Positions 8,598-16,775 of a stretch of DNA of 64,000 bases are shown one piece after another (the stretch's first letter is position 1; each line of letters starts with the position of its first letter). Under the pieces are notes generated by a model. That model was not told the DNA's origin, did no database searches, and saw only the letters and a list, made by a program, of their open reading frames with translations. The stretch covers positions 62,001 to 126,000 of the forward strand of contig JACKOM010000006.1 in assembly GCA_024234265.1 (NCBI GenBank). Reading direction: 5' to 3'. A program made the position numbers and the translations under genes. This stretch comes from Oceanospirillaceae bacterium (GTDB lineage Bacteria; Pseudomonadota; Gammaproteobacteria; Pseudomonadales; Oceanobacteraceae).

Positions 8598-10193
8598 ATG
8601 TCTCAATATCAGAATGACATCAAAGCGGTTGCCGCTCTGAAAGAACAATTCGGTAGCAGCTGGAGCGCTATTAACCCTGAGTCTGTTGCGCGTATGCGTG
8701 CTCAGAACCGCTTCAAAACCGGTCTGGAAATCGCACAATACACCGCTGACATCATGCGCAAAGATATGGCTGAGTACGATGCTGACGCATCTGTTTACAC
8801 TCAGTCTCTGGGTTGCTGGCACGGTTTCGTAGGTCAGCAGAAGCTGATCTCCATCAAAAAGCACCTGAAAACTACTAACAAACGTTACCTGTACCTGTCT
8901 GGTTGGATGGTTGCTGCTCTGCGTTCTGACTTCGGTCCTCTGCCTGACCAGTCTATGCACGAAAAAACTGCAGTTTCTGACCTGATCGAAGAGCTGTACA
9001 CCTTCCTGCGTCAAGCTGACAGCCGTGAACTGGATCTGCTGTTCACCGCTCTGGATGCTGCCCGCGCTGCTGGCGACAACGCCAAAGCTGCTGAAATCCA
9101 GAACCAGATCGACAACTACGAAACTCACGTAGTGCCAATCATCGCTGACATCGACGCTGGTTTCGGTAACCCAGAAGCTACCTACCTGCTGGCTAAGCGC
9201 ATGATCGAAGCTGGTGCTTGCTGCATCCAGATCGAAAACCAGGTTTCTGACGAGAAACAATGTGGTCACCAGGATGGTAAAGTTACCGTTCCTCACGCTG
9301 ACTTCCTGGCTAAGATCGCTGCTGTACGTTACGCCTTCCTGGAACTGGGTATCGACAACGGTGTAATCGTTGCCCGTACTGACTCCCTGGGTGCTGGCCT
9401 GACCAAGCAGATCGCTGTTACTAACGAACCAGGTGACCTGGGCGACCTGTACAACAGCTTCCTGGATTGCGAAGAAATCTCTGCTTCCGACCTGAAAAAC
9501 GGCGACGTTGTTATCAAGCGCGAAGGCAAAGTACTGCGTCCAAAACGCCTGCCATCCAACCTGTTCCAGTTCCGTGCTGGCACCGGCGAAGATCGTTGTG
9601 TACTGGACTGCATCACTTCTCTGCAGAACGGTGCTGACCTGCTGTGGATCGAAACTGAAAAACCACACGTTGGCCAGATCAAAGGTATGGTTGACCGTAT
9701 CCGTGAAGTTATCCCGAATGCCAAGCTGGTTTACAACAACAGCCCATCATTCAACTGGACTCTGAACTTCCGTCAGCAAGTGTTTGATGCAATGGTTGCT
9801 GAAGGTAAAGACGTATCTGCTTACGATCGCACCAAACTGATGTCTGTTGATTACGACAACACTGAACTGGCTCAGATCGCTGACGAGAAGATCCGTACTT
9901 TCCAACGCGACGGTTCTGCTCACGCAGGTATCTTCCACCACCTGATCACTCTGCCAACCTACCACACCACAGCCCTGTCTACTGACAACCTGGCTAAAGG
10001 TTACTTCGCTGACCTGGGTATGCTGGCTTACGTGAAAGGCGTACAGCGTGAAGAACTGCGTCAGGGTATCGCCTGCGTTAAACACCAGAACATGGCTGGT
10101 TCAGACATCGGCGACAACCACAAAGAATACTTTGCTGGTGAAGCTGCTCTGAAAGCATCTGGTAAAGACAACACCATGAACCAGTTCCACTAA
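8598..10193 (+). CDS. aceA: Isocitrate lyase (glyoxylate shunt), long Pseudomonas type
   Basis: This enzyme cleaves isocitrate into glyoxylate and succinate, allowing growth on acetate and fatty acids. The 531-residue protein matches the long Pseudomonas AceA almost throughout: SLGCWHG, IIADIDAGFGN, and the active-site loop EKQCGH with Cys222 (KKCGH in E. coli). I start at 8598 because a ribosome site (CAGGAA, 8585-8590) lies 7 bp before it and the length then equals the Pseudomonas protein; a start at 8574 adds eight unrelated residues. Codon use is strongly biased (CTG, GCT, CGT, AAC), a mark of very high expression. Malate synthase is not in the window. Confidence 0.97.
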   Translation: MSQYQNDIKAVAALKEQFGSSWSAINPESVARMRAQNRFKTGLEIAQYTADIMRKDMAEYDADASVYTQSLGCWHGFVGQQKLISIKKHLKTTNKRYLYLSGWMVAALRSDFGPLPDQSMHEKTAVSDLIEELYTFLRQADSRELDLLFTALDAARAAGDNAKAAEIQNQIDNYETHVVPIIADIDAGFGNPEATYLLAKRMIEAGACCIQIENQVSDEKQCGHQDGKVTVPHADFLAKIAAVRYAFLELGIDNGVIVARTDSLGAGLTKQIAVTNEPGDLGDLYNSFLDCEEISASDLKNGDVVIKREGKVLRPKRLPSNLFQFRAGTGEDRCVLDCITSLQNGADLLWIETEKPHVGQIKGMVDRIREVIPNAKLVYNNSPSFNWTLNFRQQVFDAMVAEGKDVSAYDRTKLMSVDYDNTELAQIADEKIRTFQRDGSAHAGIFHHLITLPTYHTTALSTDNLAKGYFADLGMLAYVKGVQREELRQGIACVKHQNMAGSDIGDNHKEYFAGEAALKASGKDNTMNQFH

Positions 10194-10204
10194 GAACTGC
10201 TTCT

Positions 10205-10266
10205 TGCGACCCGCAAGGGTCGCAGTTGTCAAAGAAAAGGCGGACATTCGTGTCCGCCTTTTTTTA
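10205..10266 (+). terminator. Double hairpin and terminator after aceA
   Basis: Two perfect hairpins in tandem: TGCGACCC / GGGTCGCA with GCAA loop (10205-10224), then a 10-bp stem with TTCG loop (10237-10260) followed by a T run. The second is the terminator. The first may protect the 3' end of the message. Confidence 0.92.
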
Positions 10267-10392
10267 TGCCTAGGGATAAGCGGTATCCTGAAAATGCAGG
10301 CGCTATTTTCAGGATATGCCAAGCTGCGGCATTCTGTTTTTCTGAAATTCCATGCCGCAAATATGCGCCAGCTTTTCATTTGTTTAATGCAT

Positions 10393-11043
10393 TTATTGTG
10401 TGCCGTCTGCGCTGGGTAAAAGTTGCAGGCGAATTTCCATTGCCGGTTCCTGTGCCGTGCTGATTTCCCCCGGGTCCCTTGGATTCAGCATCTGCCATTG
10501 ACCATGGGGCAGGATAAAACTGACTTGCTGTTGGCTGAGTTGCTGGGGCGTACTGGCAGATAGCTCAATATCAAGCTGGCTTTCAGCGGGCGACAGATAA
10601 CGTACCCGTATGGTTTTGGCTTCCCCGGAGCGCCCCCAGTGAATGTTGAGCTGACGGGCAACATCATTTTCACTTAGACGTATGGCCTTGGGCGGTATCA
10701 CGGCATCGGTCGTGTAGAGTTTGTACTGCGCATTGCCCTGGGCGCTGCGCCATTCAAAAATATATTGCGCTGGTGGCCTGTCGAGGGCGGTGAGGGCAGG
10801 CAGATACAGGCTGAGTTCATCTGTGCCGGCAAAAATAATCAGCTGATTATCAGCGCTTTCAAAATCGATGTTATCGGGCAGTATTTTGCGGATCGCGGGT
10901 AGCAGCGGGGTTAATTCGCGGTGCTGAAAGCGGATCAGGGTGGTTTCCTGCCGGGGTGTGCAGGCCAGCAGGGTGAGGCAACATATCACGCCTACAAGTG
11001 TAAGCGCCTTGCCTCCTGGGGTAATGCGGCTTTTTCCCAGCAT
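10393..11043 (-). CDS. Putative lipoprotein with secretin-N-like domain
   Basis: This 216-residue protein has an N-terminal membrane segment ending in a lipobox (LTLLAC, Cys28), so it is probably lipid-anchored. The next 60 residues (ELTPLLPAIRKILPDNI, then NQLIIFAGT and ALDRPP) read like the small N1 domain of type II secretion secretins, which here would stand alone. The rest is beta-rich and unrecognised. No secretion genes lie nearby. Its first 52 bases overlap the end of the GNAT gene upstream on the same strand, so they are co-transcribed. Function unknown. Confidence 0.75.
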   Translation of the reverse strand: MLGKSRITPGGKALTLVGVICCLTLLACTPRQETTLIRFQHRELTPLLPAIRKILPDNIDFESADNQLIIFAGTDELSLYLPALTALDRPPAQYIFEWRSAQGNAQYKLYTTDAVIPPKAIRLSENDVARQLNIHWGRSGEAKTIRVRYLSPAESQLDIELSASTPQQLSQQQVSFILPHGQWQMLNPRDPGEISTAQEPAMEIRLQLLPSADGTQ

Positions 11044-11912
11044 GTTCTGAAACGCTCCTGCAGCTGTCGGGTGCGACTTCTGTCAGCGTAGCAGCTGCGG
11101 CCTTCCTGTTGTTCAAAATCCAGCCATGCGCTGCTGTCGGCAACGATCAGGTTGCTGAGTGTTTCGCGGGTGATGCGCAGCTGTATTTTGCTGGAGATGC
11201 GCTGCTGTAACTGCACCAGGGGGTGTTCGTTTATCAGCACATGTTCGCTGTCGAGCAGTATTTGCACTTCAAAACGGCGGTTATCGCGCGCCAGTTGTTT
11301 GATGCGGCTTAATAATAACTCCCTGCGCCACAGGGGGTGTTCCGGGTCGTGCATGCTGATGGTCAGGTTTTGCCGGCACTGGCTGAGTAACATGTCGAAC
11401 ATGCCGTTGAGTTCCAGCAAGCCGCCGGCGTGGTGTAGCTGGTCATCGCTGTTGATGTCGTACAGGCTTTTTTCCTGTTCGTGGGCAAATACCCGGTAAA
11501 CCATGTCCACGTGGGGAATGCCGGCATCGGCGTAGGGCCTGCCTTCGGCGCAAAAACCGGCGCGGCGGTAAAATTGGTAGGCATGGCACTGGGCGCTGAG
11601 TTCCAGGCGGGTAATGCGCTGGTTGTGGGCGTGACGTTTGATGTGGTCAAGCAGGGCCGCACCTACGCCCAAACTGCGGAACGCGTTTAGTACGGCCATG
11701 CGCCCGATTTTGTTGCCAATCAGTCGCGCACAGCCAATGGCGCTATTGCCGCTGTAGGCCAGAAAATGCGTGGCTGCGGCATCGGCTCCGTCCCACTCTA
11801 AACGTTCATCCACGTTTTGCTCTTCAATGAAGACCTTGCGGCGGATGTCGCTCAGCAGTGCTCTGTCGTTATCCCAGTGGGCGGTGGTGATGCGCAGTCC
11901 CTGCAATTCCAT
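10992..11912 (-). CDS. GNAT-family N-acetyltransferase with extra C-terminal domain
   Basis: The first 145 of 306 residues are an ElaA-like GNAT domain: the core (IGCARLIGNKIGRMAVLNAF) and the acetyl-CoA-binding turn (RSLGVGAALLDHI) are clear, and QFYRRAGFCAEGRPY closes it. The last 150 residues, beginning near SLYDINSDDQLHHAGG, form a second domain I do not recognise; it has some phospholipase-D-fold character but no HKD motif. The gene starts 2 bp after roxA on the same strand and overlaps the lipoprotein gene, so the three form one operon. The acetylated substrate is unknown. Confidence 0.85.
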   Translation of the reverse strand: MELQGLRITTAHWDNDRALLSDIRRKVFIEEQNVDERLEWDGADAAATHFLAYSGNSAIGCARLIGNKIGRMAVLNAFRSLGVGAALLDHIKRHAHNQRITRLELSAQCHAYQFYRRAGFCAEGRPYADAGIPHVDMVYRVFAHEQEKSLYDINSDDQLHHAGGLLELNGMFDMLLSQCRQNLTISMHDPEHPLWRRELLLSRIKQLARDNRRFEVQILLDSEHVLINEHPLVQLQQRISSKIQLRITRETLSNLIVADSSAWLDFEQQEGRSCYADRSRTRQLQERFRTCWEKAALPQEARRLHL

Positions 11913-11914
11913 AA

Positions 11915-13063
11915 TCAGTCCATGTACAGCTGGTTGTTATTCACCAATTCTAACAGCAGTTTGCGGCTTGTCTCATCGGTGAAGGTAGCCAGATCATCAG
12001 CGGCAATGCCCAGGTTATCGGACAGGAACATAGCCAGTTCGGCGGCAGGGCCGCTCAGGGCATATTCACAGCCGTTGGCGAAGAAGGTAATGCCGTTTGC
12101 ATTGCGGTGGTAAGCAAAACGAGCGGATTCATTCACCAGAACCGCTTCGGACTGTTGCAGGGCTTCGTCCAGCTCTTCTGCTTCCAGGGCCTCATCCAGC
12201 GGTGCGCTGAGTTCGGGGTATTTGGGTTCTGTCATGAATTCACCAAACCATGAGAGCAGTTTTGCATCGTCGTGCAGGTATTGGTTGAGTACGGTTTTGA
12301 GGCGGTTAAGCGCGGCAGCATCAATTTCGCCAGGGTTGCTGGCGGGTTGTAAATCCGCATCGCTGTAACGGGCTTCGTCGAGCAGATCCATACTCGCCTG
12401 GGCGGCAAAGCCCTGCAGTATGTCAGCGTGGCTCGGGGCGCGGAAACCGACGGAAATCGTCATGCAGTTGTTCAGGGCAACACCATTGTGGGCGATACGG
12501 GGTGGCAGATAGAGCATGTCGCCTGGTTCGAGCACCCATTCTTCTTCTACCTGCATATCGGCGATGATGCGCAGCGGCGTGCCTTCCACCCGCGGGGTGT
12601 TGCTGTCACACAGCTGGCCGGTTTGCCAGCGGCGCTGGCCCTGTGCCTGAATTAAAAATACATCGTAGTTATCGTAGTGCGGGCCTACGCTGCCGCCTTC
12701 CGGGGCAAAGCTGATCATGATGTCATCACGGCGCCAGTGGGGGATGAATTCAAAATCCTGCAGCATGGAAGCCACTTCCGGTACCCACTGATCAACGGCC
12801 TGTACTAATAAGGTCCAGTGGCTGGGGGGCAGTTTGGCGAAGGTTTTTTCGGTGAAGGGGCCATTTAATAACTGCCAGGGCTGCTTGGGGCCTTTTTCCA
12901 TCACAATGCGTGATTCAACGTCTTCTTCCAGGGCCAGGCCCGCCAGTTCATCCTGGTCGATAGGGCTGACAAAATCGGGGAATGCCTGACGCACCAGCAG
13001 GGGTTTTTTCTGCCAGTAGTCACGCATGAAGGTTTCGATATCGATGCTGCCAAAAATACTCAT
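11915..13063 (-). CDS. roxA: Ribosomal protein uL16 arginine hydroxylase (JmjC/cupin oxygenase)
   Basis: This 382-residue protein matches RoxA/YcfD, an Fe(II)/2-oxoglutarate oxygenase that hydroxylates an arginine of ribosomal protein L16. The iron triad is visible: H129 and D131 in GPHYDNYD and H192 in RIAHNG. The lead-in (DYWQKKPLLVRQAFP) and the end of the catalytic domain (VLEPGDMLYLPP) are typical, followed by the C-terminal dimerisation and winged-helix part. It is the first gene of a minus-strand set with the GNAT and lipoprotein genes and lies downstream of purB, separated by a large palindrome. Confidence 0.95.
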   Translation of the reverse strand: MSIFGSIDIETFMRDYWQKKPLLVRQAFPDFVSPIDQDELAGLALEEDVESRIVMEKGPKQPWQLLNGPFTEKTFAKLPPSHWTLLVQAVDQWVPEVASMLQDFEFIPHWRRDDIMISFAPEGGSVGPHYDNYDVFLIQAQGQRRWQTGQLCDSNTPRVEGTPLRIIADMQVEEEWVLEPGDMLYLPPRIAHNGVALNNCMTISVGFRAPSHADILQGFAAQASMDLLDEARYSDADLQPASNPGEIDAAALNRLKTVLNQYLHDDAKLLSWFGEFMTEPKYPELSAPLDEALEAEELDEALQQSEAVLVNESARFAYHRNANGITFFANGCEYALSGPAAELAMFLSDNLGIAADDLATFTDETSRKLLLELVNNNQLYMD

Positions 13064-13078
13064 AGTGTTTCCTCGAAT

Positions 13079-13248
13079 AAAAAAAGGAGGCAGGGGGGTT
13101 ATGTAAAAACGTTAGCGAGGTAGTCGGAACAAGGCAAAAACGGTGAAAAAGCGCAGTTTATACGTAATAAATGAGCACTTTGAATTCGGTTTTAACGAAG
13201 TTCCGGCAACGTAGCTAGTTTTTACAAAGCCCCCAAGCCTCCTTTTTT
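13079..13248. repeat. 170-bp imperfect palindrome between purB and roxA
   Basis: The whole gap is centrosymmetric around TACGTA (13161-13166). Matching blocks lie at mirror positions: GGAGGC 13086-13091 with 13237-13242, TGTAAAAAC 13102-13110 with 13218-13226, CGGAAC 13125-13130 with 13200-13205, AAAAC 13137-13141 with 13189-13193, TTTAT 13157-13161 with 13167-13171. A7 and T6 flank the ends, so on the minus strand it would also end purB transcription. It is far longer than an ordinary terminator and could be an intergenic repeat family or a structured RNA. Confidence 0.85.
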
Positions 13249-13261
13249 AGGGTATTTCAGT

Positions 13262-14629
13262 TCAGATGGCGCGGGCCTGTTGTACGGCGTTACCAATGTA
13301 AGAGGCCGGGGTCATGGCGCGCAGTTCTGCTTTCACGCTTTCTGGCAGTTCCAGGGTTTCGATGAAATCGAGCATGGCCTGCTGGGTAATGGCTTTACCG
13401 CGGGTAAAGGCTTTGAGTTTTTCGTAAGGCTGTTCGATACCAAAACGGCGCATCACGGTTTGTACGGGTTCGGCCAGTACTTCGTAAGCGTTGTTAAGGT
13501 CTTCGTTGAGGCGAACGGCGTTCATTTCCAGTTTGCTGATGCCTTTCAGGCTGGCCTGGTAGGCGAGCAGGCTGTAACCAAAACCCACACCCATGTTGCG
13601 CAGTACGGTGGAGTCGGTCAGGTCACGCTGCCAGCGGGAAATCGGCAGTTTTTGCGCCATGTGGGTTAATACCGCATTGGCCAGGCCCAGGTTGCCTTCG
13701 GAGTTTTCGAAGTCAATCGGGTTTACCTTGTGCGGCATAGTGGAAGAGCCCACTTCACCGGCGATGGTTTTCTGTTTGAAATAACCGAGGGAAATGTAAC
13801 CCCAAACGTCACGGTCGAAGTCGATCAGAATGGTGTTGAAACGGGCTACCGCATCGAACAGCTCTGCGATGTAATCGTGGGGTTCGATTTGTGTGGTGTA
13901 AGGGTTGAAGGTCAGGCCCAGACCTTCGATGAACAGCTGGGCATTGGCCGCCCAGTCGATGTTCGGGTAGGCGCTCAGGTGGGCGTTGTAGTTACCCACG
14001 GCACCGTTGATTTTGCCGAGCAGCTCAACCTGTTTAACCTGTTTGATCTGGCGGCGCAGACGGGCAACCACGTTGGCCATTTCTTTGCCCAGGGTAGTTG
14101 GGGAGGCGGTCTGACCGTGGGTGCGTGACAGCATGGGCTGGTCGGCGTGGGCATGGGCCAGCTTGGCGATAGCGTCTGCGATCTGCTCCATGTGCGGCAC
14201 GATCACTTCATCGCGGCCGGCTTTGAGCATCAGGCCGTGGGACAGGTTGTTGATGTCCTCGGAGGTGCAGGCAAAGTGAATGAATTCAGTCACGGCGAGC
14301 AACTCAGCATTGCCGGCGATTTTCTCTTTCAGGAAATATTCAACCGCTTTTACGTCGTGGTTGGTGGTGCGTTCGATTTCTTTGATACGCAGGGCGTCAG
14401 CTTCGCTGAAGTTATCCACGATGGCGTTCAGAACGGCATCGGCGGCGGCGCTGAAGGCAGGCACTTCTTGGATGTCGGCATGCTGGGCAAGACGCTGTAA
14501 CCAGCGCACTTCCACTAAAACACGGTATTTGATCAGGCCGAATTCGCTGAAAATGCCACGCAGGGATTCAGTTTTGCTGCCGTAACGGCCGTCTACCGGG
14601 GAAACAGCGGTCAGTGCTGAAAGTTCCAT
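13262..14629 (-). CDS. purB: Adenylosuccinate lyase
   Basis: PurB acts twice in purine synthesis: it releases fumarate from SAICAR and from adenylosuccinate. The 455-residue protein has the family length (E. coli 456), the start MELSALTAVSPVDGRYGSKT, the catalytic TSED region and the signature SSTMPHKVNP. In E. coli purB directly follows hflD; here an EamA gene and a two-component system have come between them. On the minus strand a TATTAT lies in the short gap upstream (about 14670-14675), a plausible -10 box. The 170-bp palindrome follows the stop codon. Confidence 0.98.
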   Translation of the reverse strand: MELSALTAVSPVDGRYGSKTESLRGIFSEFGLIKYRVLVEVRWLQRLAQHADIQEVPAFSAAADAVLNAIVDNFSEADALRIKEIERTTNHDVKAVEYFLKEKIAGNAELLAVTEFIHFACTSEDINNLSHGLMLKAGRDEVIVPHMEQIADAIAKLAHAHADQPMLSRTHGQTASPTTLGKEMANVVARLRRQIKQVKQVELLGKINGAVGNYNAHLSAYPNIDWAANAQLFIEGLGLTFNPYTTQIEPHDYIAELFDAVARFNTILIDFDRDVWGYISLGYFKQKTIAGEVGSSTMPHKVNPIDFENSEGNLGLANAVLTHMAQKLPISRWQRDLTDSTVLRNMGVGFGYSLLAYQASLKGISKLEMNAVRLNEDLNNAYEVLAEPVQTVMRRFGIEQPYEKLKAFTRGKAITQQAMLDFIETLELPESVKAELRAMTPASYIGNAVQQARAI

Positions 14630-14693
14630 GATTGATCTCTCATGTCATGCTGGAAAATTAAGCGGCGCATAATACACCAATTTCCAGCAGGAA

Positions 14694-15533
14694 TCAGCGT
14701 TTGAGGGTTAACAGGCAGGCAATAAAAATCAGCAATGTGCCGAGCAGGGAAAGGCTGTCAGGGGTTTCGCCCCATAAAAACCATGCTGCTATACCCCCGA
14801 AAACAATCGAAGAAAACGCAATCGGCCCAATGGTGCTGGCCGGTGCCAGTGAATAGGCGCGGCTCATGGCGATCTGGCTCAGGGTGGCGACGATGCCGAT
14901 GATAATCAGCTTCAGCAAACTCAGGTTATCAATCTGCTGCCATGCCCAGTACATAGGGATAGCCGCCACCAGGGCGCTGAAAATACTGAAATAAAACACA
15001 ATCACCACCGGGCTTTCCGTGGAAGAGAGTTTGCGCACGGACACAAATGCCGCCGCTGCCAGCACACTGGTGGCAAAACCCAGGGCACTGATACCATCAA
15101 ACAGCCCGTCACTGGGTTTTACCACCCAATACACGCCAACAATACCGATGGCCACCGCCGCGAGTGAAAAAGGCGAGGGGATTTCCCTGAGCCACAACCA
15201 GGCGATCAGGGGAATAAACACCGGTGCCGAATAGGTGAAAATCATCGCGTCGGTAATGGGAATATGGGCCAGTGCATAGAAAAAACTGTACATGGCGGTG
15301 ATGCCAAAAAAGGTGCGCAGCAGGTGTAATTTCAGGCGTCTGGTGCGGAAGTGGCCCACACCGTATTTCAGCAGCAGGGGTAAAAACATCAGGCTGCCCA
15401 CCAGATTGCGCACAAATACGATGGTTTCGTTATTGGTATGGGCACTGACGTTACGGATTAACAGCCCCATCATGCTGAATAACAGGGCAGAGAGCAGCAG
15501 CCAGAGGGCTGCTTTCACGGTGTTTTGTGGCAT
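14694..15533 (-). CDS. EamA-family (drug/metabolite) transporter
   Basis: The 279-residue protein has about ten hydrophobic segments in two halves, the usual EamA/DMT plan (first half LLLSALLFSMMGLLIRNVSA, second half ISALGFATSVLAAAAFVSVR). Such proteins export amino acids or metabolites, but the substrate cannot be told. The ATG at 15533 gives MPQNTVKAALW, the normal hydrophilic lead of the family; an upstream TTG (15608) would add 25 residues with no membrane logic. No ribosome site stands out. The gene is monocistronic or leads purB. Confidence 0.85.
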   Translation of the reverse strand: MPQNTVKAALWLLLSALLFSMMGLLIRNVSAHTNNETIVFVRNLVGSLMFLPLLLKYGVGHFRTRRLKLHLLRTFFGITAMYSFFYALAHIPITDAMIFTYSAPVFIPLIAWLWLREIPSPFSLAAVAIGIVGVYWVVKPSDGLFDGISALGFATSVLAAAAFVSVRKLSSTESPVVIVFYFSIFSALVAAIPMYWAWQQIDNLSLLKLIIIGIVATLSQIAMSRAYSLAPASTIGPIAFSSIVFGGIAAWFLWGETPDSLSLLGTLLIFIACLLTLKR

Positions 15534-15711
15534 TTGCGGGGATCGCTGACGAGTGTGGCGCAAGTATACCAAGGCAGCCTTGGCGGCGCACAGCAGACCC
15601 TGAAGCAACCTTGCAAAAAATTAATGTGCGCTTAATCCTGCCGCCAGTTGTCCGAGTGCATCATGGTTACGTGATCAGAAATGATCCACTTTCAACTTTC
15701 AGGAGAACACC

Positions 15712-15948
15712 ATGAATACCAAAAACATCCTTTCTGCAGTGCTGGCCGTTGCTGTTGTTTCTGTGAGTGGTACTGCCTTAGCGGCGACAGCCACAGCGCC
15801 AAAACCTGCGGATGCTATTTCTGTGCAGTGCCATAAAGAGTTTGGCAAAAACAAAATGAAGGTTGAGCAATGCATTCAGGAAAAAACTAAGGCAGGTGCT
15901 TCACAGGCAGCACCCGCTAAACCGGCCGAAGCACCTATGACGAAATAA
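15712..15948 (+). CDS. Small exported protein, PsiF-like
   Basis: This 78-residue protein has a clear Sec signal peptide (ILSAVLAVAVVSVSGTALA, cleavage before ATATA) and a short mature part with two cysteines separated by a charged stretch (VQCHKEFGKNKMKVEQCIQE). The two-cysteine pattern is reminiscent of PsiF repeats, known from phosphate-starvation-induced proteins, but the match is too short to be firm. The end is Ala/Pro-rich. AGGAG sits at the right distance before the ATG. It lies just upstream of a two-component system but is separated from it by a strong terminator. Confidence 0.75.
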   Translation: MNTKNILSAVLAVAVVSVSGTALAATATAPKPADAISVQCHKEFGKNKMKVEQCIQEKTKAGASQAAPAKPAEAPMTK

Positions 15949-15972
15949 TCAGCAGATTAGGTCAGCGATGAC

Positions 15973-16011
15973 TGCGCCCCGTATAAATTTTTATACGGGG
16001 CGCACTTTTTT
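15973..16011 (+). terminator. Strong terminator between the small exported protein and the response regulator
   Basis: A 15-bp perfect stem (15973-15987 with 15990-16004) runs into a T tract. It covers the first possible ATG of the next frame (15968), which therefore cannot be the real start. Confidence 0.93.
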
Positions 16012-16057
16012 TATTTGTCTTGTCCAATGGCGAACCCTCCTTCTGTGCAGGCCTGTT

Positions 16058-16738
16058 ATGCGTGTATTGGTTGTTGAAGATGATAAAAGCCATGCGCTTT
16101 TTTTACGTGACGGTTTAGTGCAGTCGGGTCACAACGTTGACCATGCGGCCAATGGTGTTGATGGACTCTTTATGGCAACCGAAGAGCAATATGACGTTCT
16201 GATTGTGGATCGTATGTTACCTAAACTTGATGGACTAGCCCTGGTGCAGGCATTACGCGCAGCTGGGCATACCACGCCTGTATTATTTCTCAGCTCCCTC
16301 AGCCGGGTGGATGAACGCATCCGCGGCCTGCGTGCCGGTGGTGATGATTACCTCACTAAACCCTTTGAATTTGGTGAGGTACTGGCGCGTATTGAAGCCC
16401 TTGCGCGGCGTTCCAGGCCAGAGCAAAACGAGCAAACCCAATTATGTGTCGGGGATCTTGTGATGAATTTATTAACCCGCGATGTGCAGCGTGCGGGGCA
16501 GTCTATTGATTTGCAAAATAAAGAATTTCGCTTGCTGGAGTTTTTAATGCGTCGGGCAGATCAGGTTGTCACGCGCACTATGCTGCTTGAAGGGGTGTGG
16601 GATTTTCATTTTGCCCCCGGATCGAATCTGATTGATTCGCAAATGAGTAAGCTGCGTTTAAAAGTGGACCGTGCTTTTGATTATCCCCTAATTAAAACCA
16701 TTAAGGGGGCTGGTTATAAAATCACTGCGCAGGATTAA
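16058..16738 (+). CDS. OmpR-family response regulator
   Basis: This 226-residue regulator has a receiver domain (VLVVEDD, phosphoacceptor Asp51 in IVDRMLPKLDG, KPF switch lysine) and a C-terminal winged-helix DNA-binding domain (LQNKEFRLLEFLMRR, then VWDFHF and IKTIKGAGYKI). The ATG at 16058 begins the receiver directly; the longer in-frame start at 15968 lies inside a terminator. It is followed without a gap by its histidine kinase, so the pair is a two-component system. Resemblance is to the PhoP/QseB group, but the signal and targets are unknown. Confidence 0.93.
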   Translation: MRVLVVEDDKSHALFLRDGLVQSGHNVDHAANGVDGLFMATEEQYDVLIVDRMLPKLDGLALVQALRAAGHTTPVLFLSSLSRVDERIRGLRAGGDDYLTKPFEFGEVLARIEALARRSRPEQNEQTQLCVGDLVMNLLTRDVQRAGQSIDLQNKEFRLLEFLMRRADQVVTRTMLLEGVWDFHFAPGSNLIDSQMSKLRLKVDRAFDYPLIKTIKGAGYKITAQD

Positions 16739-16775
16739 AGCCTTTATTGGCAGTTTCAGTTTTCGTCTTGGCCTA

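Noticed and set aside
8532..9668. A 378-codon open frame antisense to aceA
   Set aside because: It mirrors the strongly biased codons of a highly expressed gene (few stop codons on the opposite strand), has no family resemblance and no ribosome site.
15968..16057. An N-terminal extension of the response regulator
   Set aside because: The first ATG lies next to a 15-bp terminator stem; the receiver domain starts exactly at ATG 16058.
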